A stretch of 15,399 nt of DNA, taken from the NCBI GenBank assembly GCA_029260955.1, contig JAJDCF010000096.1, positions 1 to 15,399 on the forward strand, read 5' to 3'. Within the stretch, counting starts at the first letter, position 1, and each line of letters begins with the position of its first letter. Positions 6,217-11,348 of the stretch are shown in pieces. The DNA is from Patescibacteria group bacterium. Lineage in GTDB: Bacteria; Patescibacteriota; Gracilibacteria; UM-FILTER-43-11. The notes beneath the pieces are model-generated. The model worked only from the letters and a program-made list of their open reading frames with translations. It was not told the DNA's origin and searched no databases. The position numbers and the translations under genes were made by a program.

Positions 6217-7893
6217 ATGAATCGATTATTTTGCAACTTCCAACCAGAGAGTCCTACTAACTTTGTGTACCATCAAAGAAAAGGTCCTAGGCCAGCAGGC
6301 AGTGCACCTCATACCAAAGAGGAACTCCAATCCGATGTAGATGAGGCAATGAAACAGAACCCTGTTGCCTATGAAGTCATTCGGGAAAAGGAAGGCCGGA
6401 CAGAAATGGCAGGCGCCACCTTGGTTGCGGGAGATGAGTCCTGCGCAGGCCTGAAGATGAGTATACACCGTGATAATAAAACCAATGTATGCCAATTGGG
6501 AGCAGGCAGAGTGTTTTTGTCGCACAAACTTGAAGTCGCTAAAAAAGGGCAAACGACTATAGACTTCATGGAAAAAATTCAACAAACTGTGCGAAAAAAA
6601 GCCTTCAGCATGAAGCTCTACAAAAATGCCGTTATACAGGTTGGAAAATACGACATCATCACAACAGATGATTCAGCAGAAAAAATTTACGCACGCTTAC
6701 AAAAGACCTGGGCTATGCTAGCTAAGCATAAGATGAAGATCCATGCCTGCACAGTTCCACCAATCGAAGGAGCCACTCCTGAACAGGAAGTCAGACGCAA
6801 GGCGCTCAACAAGCTCATTCTGGGTACAGATGAACCCCTTTTTAATGTGATCGACATGGATAAGGCCATGAAAGCAGTGAACACAGAAAAGCCTGATCTG
6901 TACATCGATGGAAAAATGCGTCGTAGAACACCAAAAACGGAGCAAGAGAAACGGGCTGTAGTCTTTCTAAACTCGCTGACCGCATCAGGAAGATACGGGC
7001 CAAAGCACTACGAACAGTTTGCCCACCCACCCAAAAAGGTTTCCTATGCCATGGTTGGTGACTCCTTTACCAAGCCAATAGAAAGTAATGTTAGCGGTAC
7101 CAAGAAGCAGCCAGGAGAATATGTTTCGAACGTTGCTGCTGGCAAAGATATTAAACTTGAAGACTTACCAGATAAACCAGGTGACACAAGCAAAAGAATG
7201 GCAGACAGACTTGAGAGAAAGATAATTCCTTCGCTAACAAAAGTTGCTGGTTACCGATGTGCCGTTATTCAGGCCAGTGCCGAAGATGTTTTGACACCGC
7301 TTAAATCACATGATGATTTAAAGTATGCCGAAAGTGCCATCAAGAAAAATATAAAACGCATGTACCGCCACTGCCTTGAGTCCAATCCTCCTGTTATGGT
7401 TGTCGCAATGACCTTGCCACCACTTCGTGGCCAGATCGAAAGACTGTATCCCGGAGAAGAAAACAGAGAAGCTAGGAAACTTCACCTGAGATTGGCAGAG
7501 AGAATCAATAAATTCATTGTTAAAGAAACTCATAGACTAAGTCAACACCCTAAAAACCGCTATAAGCGCGTAATGTGCGTAAGAGTGCACGAGTGGTTCG
7601 GCACACGAAAGGGTTATGTAAAAAAAGCTTACCGCGGCAAAATTGGCAGCTTCAACCAAAAAGGTAAGGTCCTTATTGGTAAAGAAATTCACAAAATGAT
7701 GAACATGATGCAAGATGGCATCGATTGGGGGGCAAAGAGTCTTTTCAGACGGCCAAAACGCGGTCCGAACGGAAAGATACTTAGGAACAATAAAGGAGAA
7801 ATGATCTTCGAAGTACCTGTATATAACCAATGGGACTACTTCATGGACGAGAATGATTACAAGCCATCTGGCGGATGGAAAGAGGTCAAATAA
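6217..7893 (+). CDS. 558-aa protein, apparent tandem pair of divergent SGNH-hydrolase-like modules
   Basis: No family recognised with certainty. The protein seems to hold two copies of one fold. Copy 1: GDESCAG at residues 72-78, AVIQVGKYDI at about 138-147, TVPPIEG at 179-185. Copy 2: VGDSFT at about 280-285, AVIQASAEDV at about 349-358, TLPPLRG at 399-405. The order and spacing (offsets of about 209, 211 and 220 residues) match SGNH/GDSL block I, block III and the following strand. A GSFNQKGKVLIGKEI stretch late in copy 2 sits where block V (DxxH) would be, but lacks the Asp/His pair. The block III Asn is also replaced in both copies, and copy 1 has Glu at the nucleophile position. No signal peptide, so probably cytoplasmic. 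The C-terminal 150 residues are very basic. It follows the acidic 106-aa gene by 13 bases. Confidence 0.75.
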   Translation: MNRLFCNFQPESPTNFVYHQRKGPRPAGSAPHTKEELQSDVDEAMKQNPVAYEVIREKEGRTEMAGATLVAGDESCAGLKMSIHRDNKTNVCQLGAGRVFLSHKLEVAKKGQTTIDFMEKIQQTVRKKAFSMKLYKNAVIQVGKYDIITTDDSAEKIYARLQKTWAMLAKHKMKIHACTVPPIEGATPEQEVRRKALNKLILGTDEPLFNVIDMDKAMKAVNTEKPDLYIDGKMRRRTPKTEQEKRAVVFLNSLTASGRYGPKHYEQFAHPPKKVSYAMVGDSFTKPIESNVSGTKKQPGEYVSNVAAGKDIKLEDLPDKPGDTSKRMADRLERKIIPSLTKVAGYRCAVIQASAEDVLTPLKSHDDLKYAESAIKKNIKRMYRHCLESNPPVMVVAMTLPPLRGQIERLYPGEENREARKLHLRLAERINKFIVKETHRLSQHPKNRYKRVMCVRVHEWFGTRKGYVKKAYRGKIGSFNQKGKVLIGKEIHKMMNMMQDGIDWGAKSLFRRPKRGPNGKILRNNKGEMIFEVPVYNQWDYFMDENDYKPSGGWKEVK

Positions 7894-7898
7894 TAGAT

Positions 7899-7927
7899 TT
7901 GCCCTTAAGGAAAAAAATATCTAGAAT
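7899..7927 (+). promoter_or_regulatory. Promoter of the TspO-like gene
   Basis: TTGCCC (7899-7904), a 17-base spacer and TAGAAT (7922-7927), matching 4 and 5 of 6 consensus positions. Predicted start near 7934 gives a leader of about 14 nt before the ATG at 7948, again without a Shine-Dalgarno sequence. Confidence 0.5.
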
Positions 7928-7947
7928 GAGTAGCATAAGAAAGTGAC

Positions 7948-8343
7948 ATGGAAACCTACGAATTCTATCAAACACTAATTAAACCTTTCTGGGCACCGCC
8001 AGCCTGGTTATTTAGCCCAGTTTGGTTATTCTTGTACGCACTGATTCTGGTCTCATTTGGAGCAGTATTTTACGGCGTTCACAAGAAAAAGTTGAGTTAC
8101 GAAGACTCACTCCCCTTCATCCTAAACATTGTTGCCAACATCACCTTCGTCAACATTCAGTTTGGCTTAGAAAGCAACGTTTTAGCGGCCTTCGATATTA
8201 TTCTGGTTTTGGGAACCATTATATGGATGATAGTTGAAATCTACCCAAAAATTCGTTGGATTGCTTACGCTCAAATTCCCTACCTTGCCTGGGTTTTATA
8301 TTTGACGATACTACAGCTGAGCGTTACCTTCCTGAATTGGTAG
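7948..8343 (+). CDS. tspO: TspO/MBR family membrane protein
   Basis: Small integral membrane protein of the tryptophan-rich sensory protein / translocator protein family, which binds porphyrins and related ligands. The N-terminal signature KPFWAPPAWLFSPVW followed by LYALI is diagnostic. Four to five hydrophobic helices follow, with NIQFGL and a late AYAQIPYLAWVLY in the positions of the conserved helix 3 and helix 5 motifs. At 131 residues it is shorter than typical bacterial TspO (about 155-165), mainly at the C-terminal end. It has its own promoter and is unlikely to be cotranscribed with its neighbours. No haem or porphyrin genes are in the window, so its ligand here is unknown. Confidence 0.88.
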   Translation: METYEFYQTLIKPFWAPPAWLFSPVWLFLYALILVSFGAVFYGVHKKKLSYEDSLPFILNIVANITFVNIQFGLESNVLAAFDIILVLGTIIWMIVEIYPKIRWIAYAQIPYLAWVLYLTILQLSVTFLNW

Positions 8344-8351
8344 CCAATTCA

Positions 8352-8388
8352 TCATATGAACCTGGTTCATTGACATATGAGCTTTTTT
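8352..8388 (+). repeat. Palindrome and direct repeats overlapping a promoter; possible tspO terminator/operator
   Basis: A perfect 7-base-arm palindrome, ATGAACC-T-GGTTCAT, spans 8356-8370 and ends on the first base of the downstream -35 element. CATATGA occurs as a direct repeat at 8353-8359 and 8374-8380, 21 bases apart (two helical turns). As RNA, TCATAT (8352-8357) can also pair with ATATGA (8375-8380), followed by TTTTTT (8383-8388). The segment could therefore be the tspO terminator, an operator for the next gene, or both. Confidence 0.45.
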
Positions 8389-8398
8389 GTGCTATGCT
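8370..8398 (+). promoter_or_regulatory. Strong promoter of the 8419-8883 gene
   Basis: Perfect TTGACA (8370-8375), ideal 17-base spacer, TATGCT (8393-8398). Predicted start near 8405 lies 14 bases before the ATG at 8419. This decides the gene start, because the in-frame ATG at 8377 falls inside the promoter and would not be transcribed. Confidence 0.65.
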
Positions 8399-8418
8399 AC
8401 TACCCCAAATTAAACACC

Positions 8419-8883
8419 ATGAATACACTTGGTCATCAGTCAACACAATCTGAAGTCGAACCAAACTGGGAGCTCCTGCAGGAAGTAGCTGGCTTCATGG
8501 CGGGACAACAGCGCGCCGATGTTATACAACTCATGAGCCGTCTCACAGACGCAGATATAAATGTCTGCTCGCTAAACTTCCAACAAGAATTTTGGGAAGA
8601 AATGGTAATAGCCGACCATGAGGAAGCCCTAAACTACCGTGGTAAATATATGGACAAACCTTTCGGAATAGCCATTCTCAAAAAAATTGCACTAGAGGAT
8701 CCTGCTTTCATGATCGGTAAGAGCCTGAGTAACCCTAAAAATGAGACATACCAAAAACTGTATCGATTCCTAATTCGAGAACTTGGCAGGGAAAAAATAG
8801 AGGAATTAGTTAAAGCAAGAAACAACGTATGGTATCGTCGGCTTTTTAGAAAAATCCTTGGTGAGGACGAACCAACAACGTAA
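8419..8883 (+). CDS. Hypothetical protein, 154 aa
   Basis: Not recognised. Soluble, mostly helical-looking protein, MNTLGHQSTQSEVEPNWELL at the start, acidic in the middle, and basic near the C-terminus (VKARNNVWYRRLFRKIL). No signal peptide, Cys pairs or P-loop. The ATG at 8419 is chosen because the promoter at 8370-8398 places transcription initiation downstream of the alternative ATG at 8377. It is monocistronic: the next transcription unit begins at its own promoter 13 bases after the stop. Confidence 0.7.
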   Translation: MNTLGHQSTQSEVEPNWELLQEVAGFMAGQQRADVIQLMSRLTDADINVCSLNFQQEFWEEMVIADHEEALNYRGKYMDKPFGIAILKKIALEDPAFMIGKSLSNPKNETYQKLYRFLIRELGREKIEELVKARNNVWYRRLFRKILGEDEPTT

Positions 8884-8895
8884 ACTGCCTAGCCA

Positions 8896-8924
8896 TTGAC
8901 TTCATCTACGTTACAAACTACAAT
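8896..8924 (+). promoter_or_regulatory. Promoter of the thrC-ridA-ileS operon
   Basis: TTGACT (8896-8901), a 17-base spacer and TACAAT (8919-8924); each hexamer matches 5 of 6 consensus positions with ideal spacing. Predicted start is near 8931, so the transcript begins about 11 bases before the first leader hairpin and runs about 175 nt before the thrC start codon. Confidence 0.65.
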
Positions 8925-8941
8925 CGTGTCACAGCGTTTGA

Positions 8942-8958
8942 GCCATTTATCACATGGC
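8942..8958 (+). promoter_or_regulatory. T-box Stem I hairpin with AUC specifier candidate
   Basis: GCCAT (8942-8946) pairs perfectly with ATGGC (8954-8958) around the seven-base loop TTATCAC. The loop contains ATC (8949-8951), an isoleucine codon. In ultrashort-Stem-I T-boxes the specifier sits in such a terminal loop. The hairpin is clear; its role as the specifier loop is inferred from position and operon content. Confidence 0.5.
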
Positions 8959-9040
8959 GATGCTGGCGGAAGAAAGCCCGAAAGGGTGACTAGAACCGCC
9001 CGGAGACAGTCCTTCGTCAACAAACAAAATTAAGTATAAG

Positions 9041-9078
9041 CCTAGGTGGTATCTGTCTGACTTATGTCGGACCCGAGG
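9041..9078 (+). promoter_or_regulatory. T-box antiterminator
   Basis: CCTAGG (9041-9046) pairs with CCGAGG (9073-9078) with one A-G mismatch. GTCTGAC (9055-9061) pairs with GTCGGAC (9066-9072) including one G-U, around loop TTAT. Between the two helices on the 5' side is the bulge TGGTATC plus one T (9047-9054), matching the T-box bulge TGGNACC except C to T. TGGT would pair with an ACCA tRNA end, as expected for a tRNA with discriminator A. The two-helix architecture with a 5' bulge is the characteristic T-box form. Confidence 0.65.
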
Positions 9079-9105
9079 CACTCACAACTAATTGAGTGTT
9101 TTTTT
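9079..9105 (+). terminator. Intrinsic terminator of the T-box leader
   Basis: CACTCA (9079-9084) pairs with TGAGTG (9093-9098) around an 8-base loop, followed by seven T's (9099-9105). Pairing can extend outward as GAGG (9075-9078) with the first T's. That would break the outer antiterminator helix, giving the mutually exclusive folds a T-box needs. The start codon of thrC follows the T-run directly. Confidence 0.7.
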
Positions 9106-10959
9106 ATGCCATCAAAAACAAGTAAAACCGACGCGCTTTACCACCTGGAATGCTTTGACTGCAAACGGGTGACAAAAGAAAGCGAAAGCGTGACCTCTTG
9201 CACCAAGTGCGGTGGGCCACTCGTGGCTAAATACGATTTTGCAAAGATCAAAAGTCGTATCAACCTTTATGACATTGAACATACGCCGATCACGGGGGTG
9301 AAGTATTTGAACTTCTACCCAATTAATGACTTCGAAAAGGTTATTTCTCTTCGCGAAGGCGGAACACCGCTGATTCGCGCCAGGAACTTGGGAAAGAAGT
9401 ACAAGCTAAACAAACTTTACCTAAAAAACGAAGGAGCCAACCCAACTGGCGTATTCAAAGACCGCGGAACTCTGGTCGAAGTAACCAAGGCCGTTGAACT
9501 CGGAGCCAAGGCCATCTGTTTGGCCAGTACCGGTAACATGGCTGCCAGTGTGGCCGCTTATTCCAGTATTGCCGGAATCCCCTGCTACGTACTGGTGCCC
9601 GAAGGCACACCGATAGGTAAATTAGCTCAGACGCTGTCCTACCATGCTCGTATTATTCAAGTTCGCGGAACCTATTCGGATTGTGCCAAACTGGCGGAAG
9701 TGATGGCCAAAAAACATGGTTTCTATTTGGCTGGTGATTATGTTTTCCGCAGAGAAGGCCAAAAGTCCCAGGGTTACGAGATAGTGGAACAACTTTTTTG
9801 GAAAAGTCCGGACTATGTAGTTGTGCCAGTGGGCTGTGGAACCAACTCAGCTGCCATCTGGCAGGGATTTGTGGATTTTAAGGAACTTGGACTAATAAAC
9901 AAACTCCCCAAGATGATTGTGGTGCAACCAGAAGGTTGTAACACCGTGGTCGATGCAGCCAAACACAAGAAACTGAAGTATAAGATCGTCGATAAACCAA
10001 TCAGCATTTGCTCAGCCGTAGCTGCCGGCACCCCACTGGACGGTCATATAATTCTAAAAGCCGTGAAGGATTCTGGAGGCTTTGGAGTTGAGGTGACTGA
10101 CACTGAGGCGCTTATTGCCCAGCAATCTATGGCCAAGAATGAAGGAATATTTGCAGAGCCAAGTGGAGCCTTACCTATGGCTGCAATAAAGAAATTACAT
10201 GAGAAGAAATTCTTCAAGCCAGATGACGTGATCATCGCGGTAATCACAGGCAATGGGCTAAAGGATCCCGTTTCTGCGACCAAGATTTTGCCTAGTCCTC
10301 CATCTATCGAACCGAATATTGAAGAGATAGATAGCTATCTAAAGAATAAAATCTACAATATTCGAGGTGCTAGTGCTGACGCTGCCAAAAAATCCCTATT
10401 TAAAAGCAAGCCCACCATTAACAAAATCAAGAGGGTCATCGAAAAGGACTTCGATCTAAAGTTGAACACAAAAGTTGTTCAAAAAATTCAAAGGGAATTG
10501 GAGGAATTTATAAGTAAGGGTAAGAACGTCACTCGTTATGACTTCCAGAATATTGTAGAAGACGTGGTGAACGCCTTCACCGTCAAAAAGAAGATTCTGG
10601 AAATCACCGACTTCAAGGTGGCTGTTTCAAAAAAAGAACCTAATCGTGCCGAAGTAGAAGCCAGCTACGATGGAAAAATATTAAGCAGTAAGGCAGCCGG
10701 CGTAGGAGCCTTCGATGCCATCATGAAAGCTATGCAGAAAATAATTCGTGGCCAAAAAGGGATCAAGGTGACCCTGCAAGACTTTAACGTAGAAATCGAC
10801 GAAGGAGGAACGGACGCCGTGGTAAAAGTGACAATCGTATTTACCGACGAAAAGAGCAACAAGGTCGTCGTCAGCGCCACCTCACCCGACCTTATCGTAG
10901 CTTCCGTGAACGCCTTCGAAAAAGGCTACAACCTATTGTGGTGGAAAAATAAGAGCTAA
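9106..10959 (+). CDS. thrC: Threonine synthase fused to a LeuA-type regulatory domain
   Basis: PLP enzyme converting O-phosphohomoserine to threonine. The 617-residue protein has an N-terminal zinc ribbon (Cys16, 19, 32, 35; CFDC and CTKC). The fold-type II catalytic domain follows: REGGTPLIRA, the PLP lysine Lys118 in PTGVFKDRG, STGNMAASVAAY, GQKSQGYEI, and TGNGLKDP near residue 390. Beyond about residue 410 comes a helical linker, and then residues about 497-612 resemble the alpha-isopropylmalate synthase (LeuA) allosteric domain: GVGAFDA at 532-538, EGGTDAVVKVTI and SPDLIVASVNAF. Ordinary enzymes of this type end near 400-440 residues. The start is ATG 9106, not the in-frame ATG at 9064, which lies inside the antiterminator. 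No Shine-Dalgarno sequence precedes it. The T-box leader upstream should regulate it. Confidence 0.9.
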   Translation: MPSKTSKTDALYHLECFDCKRVTKESESVTSCTKCGGPLVAKYDFAKIKSRINLYDIEHTPITGVKYLNFYPINDFEKVISLREGGTPLIRARNLGKKYKLNKLYLKNEGANPTGVFKDRGTLVEVTKAVELGAKAICLASTGNMAASVAAYSSIAGIPCYVLVPEGTPIGKLAQTLSYHARIIQVRGTYSDCAKLAEVMAKKHGFYLAGDYVFRREGQKSQGYEIVEQLFWKSPDYVVVPVGCGTNSAAIWQGFVDFKELGLINKLPKMIVVQPEGCNTVVDAAKHKKLKYKIVDKPISICSAVAAGTPLDGHIILKAVKDSGGFGVEVTDTEALIAQQSMAKNEGIFAEPSGALPMAAIKKLHEKKFFKPDDVIIAVITGNGLKDPVSATKILPSPPSIEPNIEEIDSYLKNKIYNIRGASADAAKKSLFKSKPTINKIKRVIEKDFDLKLNTKVVQKIQRELEEFISKGKNVTRYDFQNIVEDVVNAFTVKKKILEITDFKVAVSKKEPNRAEVEASYDGKILSSKAAGVGAFDAIMKAMQKIIRGQKGIKVTLQDFNVEIDEGGTDAVVKVTIVFTDEKSNKVVVSATSPDLIVASVNAFEKGYNLLWWKNKS

Positions 10960-10970
10960 TTCTAATACCC

Positions 10971-11348
10971 ATGAAAGAAGTAATCAGCACCAAGCTGGCA
11001 CCAAAAGCTATTGGCCCCTACTCACAAGCCGTCAAACACGGTGACATGGTGTACCTATCTGGCCAAATCCCCTTAAATCCCGAAACGATGGAGGTTGTTG
11101 GTGGAACAGCTGCCGAACAAGCCAAGCAAGTGATGGAAAATTTGGGCGAAGTACTCAAAGCCGCCAGTTCTGACTTCGCTAAAGTGATCAAATGCACGAT
11201 TTATTTAAAAGATATGAATGATTTTGCTGCCATCAACGAAGTATACGGCAGCTATTTTGAAAATAATCCGCCCGCCAGGGCAACTGTGGAAGTCGCAAGG
11301 CTTCCTAAAGACGTATTAATAGAAATTGACCTAATTGCCCATGTTTAA
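10971..11348 (+). CDS. ridA: RidA family enamine/imine deaminase
   Basis: Hydrolyses reactive 2-aminoacrylate and 2-aminocrotonate produced by PLP enzymes such as threonine dehydratase, protecting other PLP enzymes. The 125-residue protein has the standard RidA features: APKAIGPYSQAV (Tyr17), YLSGQIPLNP, and the C-terminal PPARATVEVARLPKD with the substrate-binding Arg103 and the conserved Glu118. Length and motifs match the YjgF/RidA subgroup with true deaminase activity. It starts 11 bases after thrC and its last codons overlap the ileS start (ATG 11341), so the three genes form one translationally linked unit. Its place between a threonine-forming enzyme and IleRS fits a role on the threonine-to-isoleucine path. 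Confidence 0.95.
   Translation: MKEVISTKLAPKAIGPYSQAVKHGDMVYLSGQIPLNPETMEVVGGTAAEQAKQVMENLGEVLKAASSDFAKVIKCTIYLKDMNDFAAINEVYGSYFENNPPARATVEVARLPKDVLIEIDLIAHV

Larger units (their letters stand above)
8931..9105 (+). promoter_or_regulatory. T-box riboswitch leader, ultrashort-Stem-I type, probably sensing tRNA-Ile
   Basis: T-box leaders bind a cognate uncharged tRNA through a codon-like specifier and its 3' NCCA end, and then allow transcription. Seen here in order: a small hairpin (8942-8958) with AUC in its loop; a longer stem GGCGG/CCGCC (8965-8969/8996-9000) enclosing a large asymmetric internal loop and a GCCC-GAAA-GGGT hairpin; a minor CGGA/TTCG hairpin (9001-9016); an A-rich linker; an antiterminator with a T-box-like bulge (9041-9078); and a terminator ending at the thrC ATG. 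The compact layout resembles the ultrashort-Stem-I T-boxes described for ileS in Actinobacteria. The operon content (threonine synthase, RidA, IleRS) supports isoleucine. The antiterminator bulge departs from the usual TGGNACC by one base. The tRNA identity is an inference. Confidence 0.65.

Noticed and set aside
6213..6218. TATAAT as a promoter for the 558-aa gene
   Set aside because: It overlaps that gene's start codon, so transcription would begin inside the gene. The gene is better read from the promoter at 5827-5855.
8377..8418. In-frame ATG at 8377 as the start of the 154-aa gene
   Set aside because: It falls between the -35 and -10 of a near-perfect promoter, upstream of the predicted transcription start.
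8995..9008. Threonine specifier codons ACC (8995-8997) or ACA (9006-9008) for the T-box
   Set aside because: ACC is mostly inside the GGCGG/CCGCC stem and ACA has no recognisable specifier-loop context. AUC in the first hairpin loop fits better, though this is not decisive.
8965..9016. The GNRA-capped hairpin region as RNase P, SRP or tmRNA
   Set aside because: None of the conserved cores of those RNAs is present, and the position between promoter and antiterminator fits a T-box leader stem.
8896..9020. A long classical T-box Stem I closed by TTGAC (8896-8900) and GTCAA (9016-9020)
   Set aside because: TTGACT is better explained as the -35 of a promoter with ideal spacing to TACAAT, so this strand would not be in the transcript.
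9064..9105. In-frame ATG at 9064 as the thrC start, adding 14 residues
   Set aside because: It lies in the antiterminator loop and its codons cover the terminator stem and T-run. The N-terminus from 9106 matches the family, and the added residues do not.
9106..10370. Threonine dehydratase or another PLP lyase instead of threonine synthase
   Set aside because: The N-terminal zinc ribbon, PTGVFKDRG, GQKSQGYEI and TGNGLKDP together are threonine synthase features.
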